NCBI RefSeq assembly: GCF_022539665.2
Contig: NC_081334.1
Location: forward strand, 186,001-250,000
Reading direction: 5' to 3'
DNA length: 64,000 bases
DNA from: Daphnia carinata
Lineage: Eukaryota > Arthropoda > Branchiopoda > Diplostraca > Daphniidae
Under the pieces are notes generated by a model. The model saw only the letters and a program-made list of their open reading frames with translations. It ran no database searches and had not been told where the DNA came from. How positions within the stretch are numbered: position 1 is the stretch's first letter; every line of letters starts with the position of its first letter. A program made the translations under genes and the position numbers. Below are positions 52,401 to 63,401 of the stretch, piece by piece.

Positions 52401-53520
52401 ATTTTATGCTGAAGGAAGGCTTGCTGTACCTGAAGACGATCAGATTCGGTCAGGAATTCGACCGCCTCTGTGTGCCTCCGGAGCGGCGGAAGGAAGCGTT
52501 GTCGTGGGTTCATGATGAACCTACGGCAGGGCATCTGGGGCAAGGAAAGACCCTGGAAAAGGCTAGGCAAAGATTTTATTGGCCTAAAATGGACAGAGCT
52601 GTTACCCGGTATGTCCAGAGCTGCAAAAGCTGCCAGACGCGGAAGCCGGATCAGGGAAAGACGAAGGGTCTGATGGAGATCACACAGGTGGGAGGACCTT
52701 TCGAGAGGATCGGAATTGATGTCCCTGGCCCATTCCCACGATCCCGCAGTGGGAACACAAACATTGTGGTTGCAGTAGACTACCTTACAAAATGGATGGA
52801 AGCACGGGCTTTGCCGGATGCCACGGCCCGGCAAATCGCAAAATTCTTCGTCGAGGATGTCGTGCTTCGACATGGATTTCCACGGGAGTTGACTTCAGAT
52901 CAAGGGAAGTGTTTTACAGCCGCAGTCACCCGCGAAGTGTTGGCATTGCTGCGACTGTCGCATCGCATGACGGTGCCTTACCATCAACAAGCAAACGGCC
53001 TGGTGGAGAGACAGAACAAGACGCTAGCGACTTGCTAGCGATGTACGTGGATGAAAGCCACGAGGATTGGGACGAATTCCTCGGATTTGTAACCTTTGCC
53101 TACAACACTGCCCGACAGGAAAGCACCAACCATACGCCTTTTATGATGGTGTATGGAAGAGAGGCAGTGATTCCGGCGGATCTTCTGGCGGCGACAGGAC
53201 CAAACCAGCCAAAACTCGTCGACGCAGAAGACCTGATGAAGGCAATGATGGAGCTGAGAGAGGACGTCAAGGACCGGCTGGCCATAGTACAGCAACGGCA
53301 AAAGACGCAATATGATGCCAGAGCGAGTGTGCCACCAGTGTACGAACCTGGTGATTTAGTGTTAATCTTTCGTTCTTTCGTCCAGAGCGAAAGAAGGGGC
53401 TCGCGGAGAAGTTGCTGCATCAATACATGGGTCCTTATAAAGTGGTCAGACAAGTTACTGAACTAAACTATGAACTTCGGAAACCAAGTGGGAAAAAAAC
53501 TATTGTAGTGCATGTGTCTC
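52400..53520 (+). pseudogene. Integrase (element C)
   Basis: The frame to 53038 carries the H2C2 finger (H in VHDEPTAGHLGQG, CKSCQ). It also carries the DDE core: GIDVPGPFPRS, LTSDQGKCF and QANGLVERQNKTL. It stops at TAG after LATC. The C-terminal core continues in another frame to about 53380 (WDEFLGFVTFAYNTARQEST, TPFMMVYGREAVIPADLL). Another shift leads into the integrase tail GPYKVVRQVTELNYELRKPS (53420-53480), which then runs on in frame into the envelope-like region. Two frame breaks disable it. Confidence 0.85.
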
Positions 53521-55811
53521 AAATGAAGAAGTTTGTAGTGAAATCGGACGACGAGTCCGATAGCGAAGAAGAAAGTGAGAAGGTAGTGGATGCCGAAACC
53601 GAGTCGGGTGTCGAGTGTGTTGACACCGGCTCGGGAGAGGCACGTGCCGAAATGGAAGCGGGTGGGGCGCGTGCCGATAATGACACGGGGCCGATACCCG
53701 AAGCTGACAGTGAAGTGACACCTGACACCGACCCTATTGGAGTAGCTGTGGAACAGCCAGCGAAAAGAGAAAGGGGGAGAGTGAGGCGCCGTCCATTGGA
53801 GCCGATCGCCGAACTGGACGAAGGCCTACAAGACGAAGGAGGTTCCGCAATGGACTCGGCGGCGGAAGCACCGACGGGTCGTCCTACCAGGAAGAAACGG
53901 GCACCCGGATGGATGAAGAACATGCTGTTCTTTACATTGGTCTGTGTCGTAGGCCAATTGGTTCAAGGGAACGAAATGAAGGGAAAATTCGTTGTTACCG
54001 AGGGTGCAGTGTTTCACCCCGAGGGTACTTTGGCACTGGGCGACTCAGAATGGGTTGTCATTTACGACGTGCCCACCAAGCGGGTGGAGCAGGTAATTAA
54101 ATTGGTTACCGCTTGGATAGACGATATGTCGAGTGCCTTCGGCAAAGCGGTAACGGGGAATTTCCCTATGGAAGTAAAACCGTTTTTGGAAGGTCCGGCG
54201 CTTGATTTGGCTGAAATCAAGGCAAGAGCGGAGCGTCGGAGGCGGGAATTCCGAGAACTAGAACGAGCTTTGAAAGGCGACGGAACCCGGCGGAAGCGCG
54301 GATTGATCGACGGGGGCGGCCAGCTTCTTAACTGGCTCTTTGGAACCGCCACGACGAAGGACTTGGAAGCCGTGCACTCGAAGCTCGAGTCATTCGACAA
54401 GAGGGGTCTGGAGGTGGTGCACCTGCTCCAGGAGCAAGCGACCTTGTTAAATGTGACTATGGGACACCTGGCGGAGCATGAGTCGGAAATCAGTGCTCTC
54501 ATGGCAGTGGCGGGGCAGATGCGTCGAGAACAGGCACAGCTGAGGAAGGTCTTCAATGATAGCTGGACTCACCTGGCTCGAGAGTTACTGTTCCTGCAAA
54601 AAGTAACAAGGTCTGTGGAGAAAGCAAATAGAGCGCTGGACTGGACGGCCGAAGTCCTACACGGTTGGCAAACCGGCCTAGCGGATGCAGCTATAGGGAG
54701 ATTGTCACCACTCCTTTGTCCTCCGAATGTACTGGCTCAAGCGCTGGATTCGGTTCGACAAGCTTTGCCCCAAGGCTGGGGACTAACACCAGCATTACAA
54801 GGAGGAAATGGCTGGAGAGCGTACCAGGAAGCCAGGGTGGAGGCGGCGCTTGTGAGTGGGAACGTTCGATTGTTTATTCATCTGCCGGTGTTCGAATTCA
54901 ATTACGCCTTGCAGATCTACAGTGTGTTTCCCATGCCAATAGCATCCAGCAAAGAGGAGTAAGTATCCCACTCCTACGAAGGTTTGGCCCCATACTTGGG
55001 AGTATCGCCAGACCGTCAACTGTTCGTCGAGTTCAACGTCGACGAGGCCCGAAGATGTGCACCCTACATGGGCAGTGTACGCCCTTTCCTGAAGCCTATC
55101 GATCGGAAAGGGAGGATGAAGAGCTGCGCAGCGGCAGTCTTCCTGCAGGAGCCGGAAGGGATTCAGAGGAACTGCCGTTTAGACAGTAAAAAGTGGACCG
55201 GTATTGACCTGTTTTACATTGGAGGAAGAAAATGGGGTTACGCAGGAAAAAATAATGTAACCATAGTGCTTCAGTGTCCTGGGAAAAGAATAGGGGGAAT
55301 AGGCCTACCGCAAGTGCTGCCGGCAGCGGGAGTAATAAAAATTCCAAGATTGTGTTCGGCAACGTCGGACGATTGGGTCCTACAAGCAAGCTTTAGACAA
55401 ATGTTACCGGTGAATGTGACGAGTGTCATCGATGAGGAGGCCGCCGGGATGCTGAGCGGCCTACTAGCACCAGTCCTGGAGCAATCGCAACCGGTGGTAA
55501 AGAGTTCCATCATGGAGGAAGCGCCAGCCGCCCTTCGAACGCCTACGCGGATAGACCTAGCAGGAGCGAGCTCACATCTGAAAGCAGTGGAACGTCTGCG
55601 GCGCCAGTGGGAAGAAGAAGGGAACGCCAAGCGCTATCCTTTCGAATGGTTAATTGGATGCCTGTTCCCGGTGCCGCTGCTGGTGTACCTATGGTTCGAG
55701 TATCGGAGGCTGAGCAGTCACGTGGATACCCTATTGGTGGATCGTCTTAGGCAGGTGCGGGAGTCAAGAGATGAAGATCAAGGCGAGCCCGGCCCGCATG
55801 CAGTGGAGTGA
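53521..55811 (+). pseudogene. Envelope-like glycoprotein of element C (interrupted)
   Basis: This is in one frame with the integrase tail. An acidic linker is followed by a hydrophobic signal-like segment (MLFFTLVCVVGQLV, about 53923-53964) and a long ectodomain. A basic furin-like motif (RRKR, about 54289-54300) is directly followed by a Gly/Leu-rich hydrophobic stretch and then heptad-rich helices, the arrangement of class I fusion proteins such as errantivirus/baculovirus F. A TAA at 54960-54962 interrupts it. The same frame reopens to 55811, with a Cys-containing ectodomain and a transmembrane segment near 55640-55700 followed by a short tail. One nonsense codon makes it defective. The homology is inferred from architecture. 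Confidence 0.7.
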
Positions 55812-55943
55812 TTGTCTCCGTTAAATTTCAGTTACTTTGCCCTATGTTAAAGTAGTGAGTATGGCCTGTATGTGTTAGCCATTTAGAATCTATTAGTGAA
55901 GCATGGGCATTCTTTATGTCATTCCCTAGGAACCCGTTTCTGT

Positions 55944-55958
55944 AGGTAGGAGGGGGGA
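55944..55958 (+). promoter_or_regulatory. Polypurine tract of element C
   Basis: AGGTAGGAGGGGGGA lies immediately before the 3' LTR, the expected site of plus-strand priming. Confidence 0.8.
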
Positions 55959-56204
55959 TGTAGCGCCAATGTACTTTGGCGCTTAGCATCAGATGCTAAG
56001 TGGCCTAAATGTGCGATGTCAATGGACTTTACCAATCTGGCCGGATGTCATAGGCTTTAAGAGCCCGTCTGCGGCCGGCTAAAGGGGCAGTCCAGTGTAG
56101 TAAGTCTGTGTAGCTGCAAGCTGTATTAGTGCTGTTGTCGTGTAGTGCTGTCGTGTAAAGCTGTAACCTGTCTACGAATACATAAATCCAGTGAAACTGT
56201 TACA
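55959..56204 (+). repeat. Element C 3' LTR
   Basis: 246 bp, partner of 48218-48463, followed by the ATAA duplication. Confidence 0.95.
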
Positions 56205-56394
56205 ATAATATCATTTTAAAATACCTTTTAAAGCTGTTTGGTTGAATTAGGGCCCAAAAGGTATTTTTTTATTGCTTGTTGCTATGCTCCCCGAGCCAAA
56301 ATGATCCCATAATGAGGCAGAAATTTCCACTCAACACAATCGGTAAGTCCAACGGACAGTTTCATTAACATGTACATTTCAGCAAATACTTAGC

Positions 56395-56838
56395 ATGTTC
56401 TTCTTTAAGGTATTGATGGGATTCTTGGTGGTCAATGGTTACCTAATATTCCTCGTTTTCACACAAACAACTCAAACAACTCTTGACGTTTTAGCAAATG
56501 TTTTTAAAGACAATTTGCTACCTGTTCTTTTATCAGTTCTGAAGGATACGCTTTTCTGTGTGGATTGGGAGGAATTTTGGCACTTCAAGCGATTACCAAA
56601 TGTATCCACTTTTATTGTTATTACGATTGGTTTATTGGTACCAACATTATCTGCTTTTGTAGGTTGCATGACAGGAATGGTAGCTCACCTTATTCTTGCG
56701 CTAGTCCCCTTCTTAATTAACTATCTCAGAGAAAAAAGCGTTGGTCCGTGCCATATCACTTGCTGGACTCTTAAGTTGCGATGCTCATTCGGTTGTAGGT
56801 CAACCACACAATCACTGTTTAAAACCGCTAATGACTGA
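56395..56838 (+). pseudogene. Multi-pass membrane-protein fragment
   Basis: The 147-codon frame contains hydrophobic segments near residues 3-24, 40-50, 70-91 and 93-110 (FIVITIGLLVPTLSAFVGCM, VAHLILALVPFLINYL). Spacing and wording vaguely recall the C-terminal helices of SLC36-type amino-acid transporters. The end after REKS reads as non-coding, so the true exon may end near 56738. It is flanked by the element C insertion and the transportin fragment. Identification is weak. Confidence 0.3.
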
Positions 56839-56904
56839 GGTTGCTACAATTAATAAAAAATTTCTCTAGTTTTATCCTTTAAATTTTTAAATATTATCCT
56901 ATAG

Positions 56905-57775
56905 TTTCTGAAACGGATCCTGAATGGCAACAAGCGAGTTCAACAGGCCGCTTGTTCAGCTTTTTCCACTCTTGAGGAAGAAGCATGCACAGAATTAGTA
57001 CCTTACTTGGGCTTTATTCTGGAAACGTTTGTCAACGCTTTTAGCAAATATCAGCATAAGAACTTACTGATTATTTTCGGCGCTATCTGCATGCTATAGC
57101 AGACTCTGTGGGGTCACCATTTGAACAAGCTTGACTACATCAATCTCCGCACGCCTACCCTAATCACGAAGTGGGACGTGCTAAAGGGCGAAGATCTCTT
57201 TCCATTACTTGAAGTACCGCATTGCTGTCTAATTGTCTTCTCATTGCAAATCTCTACTTTCTCGGTCTCATTTTAGTGTATATCCAGTGTGGCAACAGCA
57301 TTGAAGTCTGGATTTCTTCCCTACCGCGAACAAGTACTTCGCCGCTACGTTTAGTGTAGCAGACACTAAATCAGCACATTGTACGTGCCTTAGTCGCAGC
57401 AACTAATTCTTACAGTAATAATACTACCTTAACAATTATTATTTTTCCAATAAATTAACAGGCTAGTATGCAACAATCCGATCAGTTTTAAGCAACTGAC
57501 AAGGACTTCATGATTGCAGTACTTGATCTCTTGTCCGGACTAACAGAAGGTCTATGCGGTTATATTGAACGTCTTTTAGTCGCGTCAAATATTATGCAGC
57601 TTCTTTATCAGAGCATGCAGGTGTGTTCTACCTACTTTGTTGACACATATATAAAATATTAAAACCTTCATTCACACACAACAAGGATCCCATGCCTGAG
57701 TTTGCCAGCCGTTTACTTTGTTGGGTGATTTATAAGAGCTGGTTTTCAACGTGTTCTATCATGGCTACGTATGTT
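56905..57775 (+). pseudogene. Transportin-1 (importin beta-2) fragment with introns
   Basis: Successive exon-like blocks match the central HEAT repeats of transportin. 56905-57100 reads [38 protein letters not shown] and [16 protein letters not shown]. About 57140-57210 reads [19 protein letters not shown]. About 57277-57345 reads CISSVATALKSGFLPY. About 57465-57620 reads [19 protein letters not shown] and [13 protein letters not shown]. 57687 on reads DPMPEFASRLLCWVI. Transportin carries M9/PY-NLS cargo into the nucleus. Stops (near 57099 and 57355) and frame shifts disable it. Retained introns rule out retroposition. The N- and C-terminal parts are absent. Confidence 0.82.
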
Positions 57776-57779
57776 CAAA

Positions 57780-58060
57780 ATTGAGTAAGATTTGATGACA
57801 TAAATATATCACAATGTGTTATGTAATGTCTTTAACATTTTGTCATGTCATTTGCCGTGGTCTAATTTTTAATAAAATAATTTTTTTTTACGAGAGTTCA
57901 AATTTATAACGAACATTTTTACGTATGGTCATCCTTAACAAAGCTTTTTCATGATGAATCCTAATCTAAAAGGCCTTTTCGAAAACGATTTAAAACATGG
58001 TTAATTTTTTTTTAAACAATGTTTATTTCGGAAAAAGAAATAATATTTGAAACTCTTCTT
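57780..58060. other. No gene recognised
   Basis: AT-rich sequence between the transportin fragment and the right subterminal repeats. Confidence 0.45.
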
Positions 58061-58222
58061 TGCTGTTGTAGGGACGTCCTCAGGACCTTGTTTTGGCACC
58101 TCCACCGGGCTTCAATTCTAATAGCCGACGGACATCCATGGAACAACCCGATATGGCGCAGGATATCTAACGGATGTTCGGATCACAGTCGGACATCCGA
58201 CGGCAGAGTTGTGCTATGTGGG

Positions 58223-58460
58223 GAATTGTTCAGTCATGAATAGGTCAATTTTTAAATCCCACATCTCTGATCAGCTTTTCTGTTCCCTACAATCAATGGA
58301 AATAGGAGACATTATTAAAAGGATCAATAGTTATTAACACTTTGCAAAATGTCGACCACAGACATAAAATACAACTAGAAATGATACACAGTGAGAACCT
58401 GAAGTTGCTAGACACACTTCAACCTTCCAACATCCACAAACGAATGTCTGTTTGTGGAAC
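58223..58460 (+). repeat. Target repeat, right half (interrupted copy)
   Basis: Begins GAATTGTTCAGTCATGA and continues collinearly with the minus strand of 63629-63402, completing the repeat whose left half ends at 45433. Confidence 0.8.
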
Positions 58461-59434
58461 GTTGAGCCACCAGCACAGCCTTGTAATTGACGACCATTGC
58501 GCCATTTTCGGTCTCTTGTCTCCTGGTTTCCAATGGAAACGCAGGAAAAGGGATATCAAACGGAATAACCAAAGGAAGGGTAAGCATCCGTTTTTGTTTG
58601 TTATACAAGTTGTCACGAAGTTATTGGCCAGAACGTAACATTGTAAATGGGCATAGATGATGCTTTTCGTTGACGATATTTGTAAACGATATGGAAAATT
58701 CCGTAATAGTTCGTGTTTACTAAAAATGTAGTTTAAATAGCTTACGCTCTTTTTTGTACTACCATTTACCTGTAATGATATTTGATTGGAACTGTAAAGC
58801 ATTCTTTTAGCAATTGAAAGGATGGCTTTACGTTATTAAGACAAATAGTAATAAAAAATGAACTCGGGAGGCAAGAGAACTGAAGGGAATGAGAACTAGA
58901 ACTGGAACTGAAGAGAACGAGTCAGAGCGAGAGAGAACTAAGAGAACTAACTTTTGGGAACGAAAGGGCATCCTTTTATAGATTTTACATGTTGAGGGAA
59001 ACATAGCATTTCCGACAGATGAGCTCCGGATATAAGTTATTGAATATCTCACGCATCAACTTTTCATATTCACGGAAATGTATGGCGTGATGTCCTACGC
59101 ATGTAGAACATCCAATCAACAACAAGTAGGATGTAAAGTATAATATAAAAATAGAATTCAAGGAAATGTCAATGACACTTGAATTACTATATTTATAGTG
59201 TATACTTTAAAGATAATGAATAACAAACAATTTATATAATTTTAATATAAAGAAAACAAACAATGAAGATAAAATGTAATTAAAAGTTGTATTTTGATGA
59301 CTTCGTTACAGAACCAGCAGAAAAACAGTGAGCAATTAAGCGCGACGTCAGGCAATAATAAAAACAGGACTTTCCTTTACCGACACACTTTGTTTGCTAT
59401 TACCAACTCGGTAATCGCCAGCAAAACTGAAATA
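58461..59434. other. No gene recognised
   Basis: The repeat fades out after 58460. A purine-rich AGAACTGAAGGGAATGAGAAC-type stretch lies at about 58865-58970. The frames are not convincing. Confidence 0.4.
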
Positions 59435-59494
59435 ATGCACTAACTGGGAAACGAAACCTGATCACTGGCACGAGAGGCACGCATCCATCGATGC
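59435..59494 (-). pseudogene. Decayed tRNA-Gly copy
   Basis: The minus strand resembles the tRNA-Gly at 44907-44977: matching ends TGCA-TA and ATCGATGC, a degenerate T arm and a shortened anticodon region. The flank downstream (CATAAA.TGTGATC) also resembles that near 45020, suggesting duplication of the tRNA neighbourhood and later decay. Confidence 0.5.
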
Positions 59495-61499
59495 TTGTCA
59501 TGTTTGCCAGAACTGAATTTTTTTGTTACAGGAAAAACATAAAATGTGATCTTGAAAAACACAGGGTAATTGAAAATCGTATCTTTACCCATCGATTGGA
59601 ACTAATTGCCGTCGGCATTTGGTTACTTTTTCGTATTCTGAGCAAAATAATTGCCATCTATAGCGGCTGACTGGCGTATTATCTCAAAATAATTTTATCT
59701 CTTTTAACTTCTTTGCATATTGCCGCCGTAGAATGTAGAAGTTAGGGAAACAGCCGTCTAGCTATTTTCTAGGTAAAGTTTCATGCAGCGATTCGGCCAC
59801 AGGAATCAGCAGCTTACAGCCACTTCAAGATCGAAAGTAAGTGCATTTCAACGGCCGTGTTATCCTTTTTCCCATCGCCGGAGAACGGCATAATCTGACG
59901 GACGAGCTGGCAGTCTCGTCCGTGGGCTGGCTAGTTATAGAACAATTAATTTCCTACATTAAATAAATTGTAAACTGTGGAAACTGGCCACTATGACAGA
60001 ACTGACGTTGGCGATAACTTTTCCCAACGTAACCAATATGAATGTTGTTCGAATGCTGATTAGTCTCGTCAATCTTCAAACTGATAGGTAGCAAGCGTCA
60101 TCAAGTCTCTTCTGAGGTACGTAAAGTAATCCAGCAAAATGTAACAAAACAAGTGAAAATTAAGTTTTCTGGGTATAGGTGCGTAAACTTGAGATTAATA
60201 AGGGAGGCTACGAATAAATGTTCACCTGCTACATCAGTGAGGTATGTGTGAGATCACTGTACATTGTGGAAAGACTGTGAAATCCTTTTAAACGTCTAAT
60301 GGATAACGTTTAAAATCTAATGCGATAAGTTGCTATTGTTTCCTCTTCTAGTTTACCGTCCGCGTTGCATCGATGACCGTCGACGTTCTTATAAACGTAG
60401 TATATTGTGGTCCACATCGCTTACGACGGAAATGGGACCTACGTTAACGAAAGGCCAAGATACGAAAGGAAATGTTGCAATTAGAGATAGTATCAATAAT
60501 GATGTGCACCCATCCATACCCTGATGGGAGCTTGTCTACCTGCAGCTTTCGAGCTACAGATCAGACAAACCCCTACTTCAGAGTTACATACCCGCTGATC
60601 GGAGAACGAAGACTTCAGGAGTACACAACCGCTAACAGGGGAACCCTGGTTGGATTAGGCGAAGACTTCGGAATTACATAGATGCCAGTAGGAAAATGAG
60701 GAGAGTCTCCGAAGAGTCTCTTTTTGCCTTGCAAGTTTGCTACCCTCGTTGAAAGATTTAATTCGGAAACACAAAATTTAACTGGGACAGTGTGTGTATC
60801 ATTCGGTTAGAGGCAGAAGCAATAGCAAAGCAGCCAGAAACCAAATGAATGACAATATCGGCCTCGAAGAGGGAAAAAAAAGGAGGTTATTGTTAAAACA
60901 TGCCTGTCGAGCTTTTATTCAAATTCATTTCCAAGGAATAAGGGGAAAGAGGGTTTCATATAAAAATAGCTGCAATCACAAGCCTGCCAATCACAAAGAA
61001 AAATCATTAACTAAATTTAAAGAAAAGCATTTCACAACCCCAAATAGTAATGACAACATCGAAAAAGTCGGATAAATAATCTTTGGGTGTCATAACCTGG
61101 CAACATAACAGAACTATACAGTCGGCTATGTTGAAAGAAGAGGCAGTTTCTTATTTTTTATTTATTCGCTATTTTTTTTTAATCAAGAGTGGCGATACAA
61201 CATAAAAAAACCAATAAAAAAATAAAAGGAAAAAATAGTAATCAGGTAAACTCAATGGCAAAAAAAGAAATGCTGAAAAGAAAAAAAAACACGAAAAAAA
61301 TAACAGCTCCAACGTGCAGGTTGGAAAACGAAAGCTGTCAAATGCAAACGAGCCACGCCCTTTTGCTTATGTTATCGATTCCAGTGTTTTGATAGATTCA
61401 AATAAATGTTCTTGTGTAGATCATGCTTTTGGTAAAGGACAGCAGACCTTGCACATCGATTTTCAAGCTATAGGAATTACATTAAACGAAATAGAATAA
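59495..61499. other. No gene recognised
   Basis: Frames at 60330-60524 and 60472-60681 have no family signature. 60794-61392 contains Lys/Asn-rich frames that follow A-rich composition. Confidence 0.4.
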
Positions 61500-63378
61500 A
61501 AGCTTTTACCGGCTTCTCTTTCTCCGTAATCGGCCATGGAGTCATTATCTTGTTATCTTCGCTCTCGGGTGGCATTTTGGCACCGCTGTTCAACGACGCT
61601 TTGCTGGGCGCCCGATTGCTACCGACTCTACACGAGAAAACAAACCATTTGCATACCACCAACTCGAAATTGCGTTATAAATCATATGCTTCGTTAACGT
61701 ACGGTTGAGAGTATTCATGGAATCCAGCATCTTCGTTGAAATCCTTGCGACCGTGAGTGGCCTCCCTCTCATGGACGGCGTACTTTCCACCTCTGTTTCA
61801 CTTGATAATGCAGGCGAGGACCAAGACCAAGAGCAACCATGCAAGGGCCAGCATCATACCGATAAACCATCGGGTCGAAGCTACAGCGGATGATCCTTGG
61901 ATGTAAGGTCCATCTGGACATTTTGAAAATCCATTGACATTAAAGACAAATGTTATGTGAATTTTGTTACAACTTTATGGCAACTTACCGGCGTACATCT
62001 CCACCTCTTCGGGGTCACTTTCGGTAAAGTAATCACCGTCGACGACAACGGCGCGGATCTCGTACAGTTGATTGGGTTCCAGGCCGCGTAAAATGGTGAA
62101 ATTTTCGTCAAACTCATCTTCGCTTTTAATGTAGATGGTCTCGCCCTTGCGTCTGAACTGGACGAAACAGTGAGATCCCGGTTGGCCATCGACATTCGGA
62201 TGCCAGACGACTTTGATGGCCGCCATACCGTTGTCCAACGTAACTTGGTTCCATGTGAATTGAGGCTGATCGGGTGGATAGGAATTGCCATTGCGAGTGC
62301 TCCTTTCAATGTAACTTTGGAAATGCACAAAAACATTAGCCATCTCCATTTTCTTTTAAATTTTTTTTTTCAAAAAATGAACTTACTCTTCACCCTCGCC
62401 AGCGATAGTCATAGCTTTAATGTGAAGGCGGTATTTCGTGTTGGGTTCGAGACCGGCCAATTTGGCTCGCGTCTGCGTCGGGTCTCGGATTGGCGGTTCC
62501 CTATCGATCTGGGGTTCAATTTTCGTGCCTTCTACTTTCTCGTAAAAAATCTTATAACCACGCAGATTGCCGTTGGGTTCTTCAGGTTGCTTCCAGATCA
62601 AATAGAAAGCTGAGGAACCAAGGGGAGCAGCTTCAAAATAGTCCACTGGTCCAGGCCCTAGAAAACAAATGAATTTTTCTGTTGTTTACATTCGTGCGAT
62701 TGTCAGGTCATTCAAAACGTGATAAAGAAAAAGAAACATACTTTCTTCGGGCGTCTTGAATGAAAGAATGTCACTGGCCGGACCTCGGTAAGCCGAGTTA
62801 ATGACGTGTACGAGATTGACCGTATGCGGCCAAATGACCAACTTGTTGACGAACGCCTTCGATGCGTTGCTGATCATTTCACGAGCCCGAATTTCTCCTT
62901 CCTTCTCTGTCCACGTTTCGATTTTCTAACCTTTGAAGTGACCTATGTAAAAAAAAAAAAAAAAAAAAATCGATAGAAAAAAAAGCTTGTTAGTATTTTT
63001 TTAAAAAATGACCCTTAGGGAGCGATTAGTTTTTTACCTTGCACAGAGTCCGTGTTGACTGGATTCCACGAAAGGATGGCGCTTTGTTCGTCAATAATTT
63101 GGTTCAACGTGAAATTGGACGGTGCCTCTCCAGCTCTTCTCCAGAGTACCCGGTATCTTCTTGAGCTGCCACGTTGGCTTCACCAACCTGATTGAACGCC
63201 ACGACTGGAAATACAAAAGAGAGAGAAAGAGTTTGAACGACATCCAATTTTTCAATGAATAAATAAATGAATTTTACCTTTGATACGATAGCGTTTGAAA
63301 GTGGGTTGATTCGGTATGAGGATGGATAACTGTTTCCAGTCGGAAATCATATCGATGTTCCAGTCTTCTCCAGGTATG
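61500..63378 (-). pseudogene. Neuroglian/L1CAM-like pseudogene (FN3 domains, TM, cytoplasmic tail)
   Basis: On the minus strand, FN3 blocks occur in order. 63378-63275 ends PTFKRYRIKG when read in frame. 63205-63035 has NFTLNQIIDEQSAILSW. 62935-62750 has KIETWTEKEGEIRAREM and SAYRGPASDILSFKTPEE. 62658-62383 has APLGSSAFYLIWKQPEEPNG and TRAKLAGLEPNTKYRLHIKA. 62330-61990 has GMAAIKVVWHPNVDGQPGSH and ILRGLEPNQLYEIRAVVVDG. 61925-61700 holds the TM (MMLALAWLLLVLVLACII) and the tail RGGKYAVHERE...GFHEYSQPY. Neuroglian is a neural/septate-junction adhesion molecule. Disablements are TAG near 62930, TGA at 61800-61798 at the start of the tail, and frameshifts near 63130 and 61545. The Ig half is cut off by the repeat at 63402. 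Confidence 0.85.
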
Positions 63379-63401
63379 ATAGGCTATGCTAGTGGGTAAA
63401 T

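Larger units (their letters stand above)
48218..56204 (+). mobile_element. Element C: full-length Ty3/gypsy element with an envelope-like gene
   Basis: Two 246-bp LTRs (48218-48463, 55959-56204) start TGTAG, end TTACA and differ at about six positions. The 4-bp duplication ATAA flanks the element (48214-48217, 56205-56208). A PBS candidate follows the 5' LTR, and a purine tract precedes the 3' LTR. Inside are gag and protease, RT, integrase and an envelope-like reading frame. RNase H is deleted. Gag-pol-env order with an F-type-like envelope resembles errantiviruses, that is, endogenous retrovirus-like gypsy elements of arthropods. Several frame breaks and stops make it defective. Confidence 0.93.
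45434..58222. mobile_element. 12.8-kb TIR-bounded unit with GGACATCC subterminal repeats
   Basis: It begins CCCACATAGCACAA (45434-45447) and ends with the exact reverse complement TTGTGCTATGTGGG (58209-58222). The flanks end and start with GA (45432-45433, 58223-58224), a 2-bp duplication. The uninterrupted repeat at 63402-64000 reads straight through ACAGCTGAATTG at the same point. Subterminal zones (45450-45620 and 58060-58205) carry GGACATCC, GGATGTCC, GGATATCC and GGACGTCC in both orientations. Contents are a small spliced gene, a hairpin cluster, gypsy element C, a membrane-protein fragment and a transportin fragment. No transposase was recognised, and the superfamily is unknown. Confidence 0.7.

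Noticed and set aside
53500-53923. Minus-strand frames of 73 and 134 codons, Ser/Pro/His-rich
   Set aside because: Antisense of the acidic linker between integrase and envelope in element C.
60794-61392. Lys/Asn-rich plus frames
   Set aside because: They follow A-rich composition. No family recognised.
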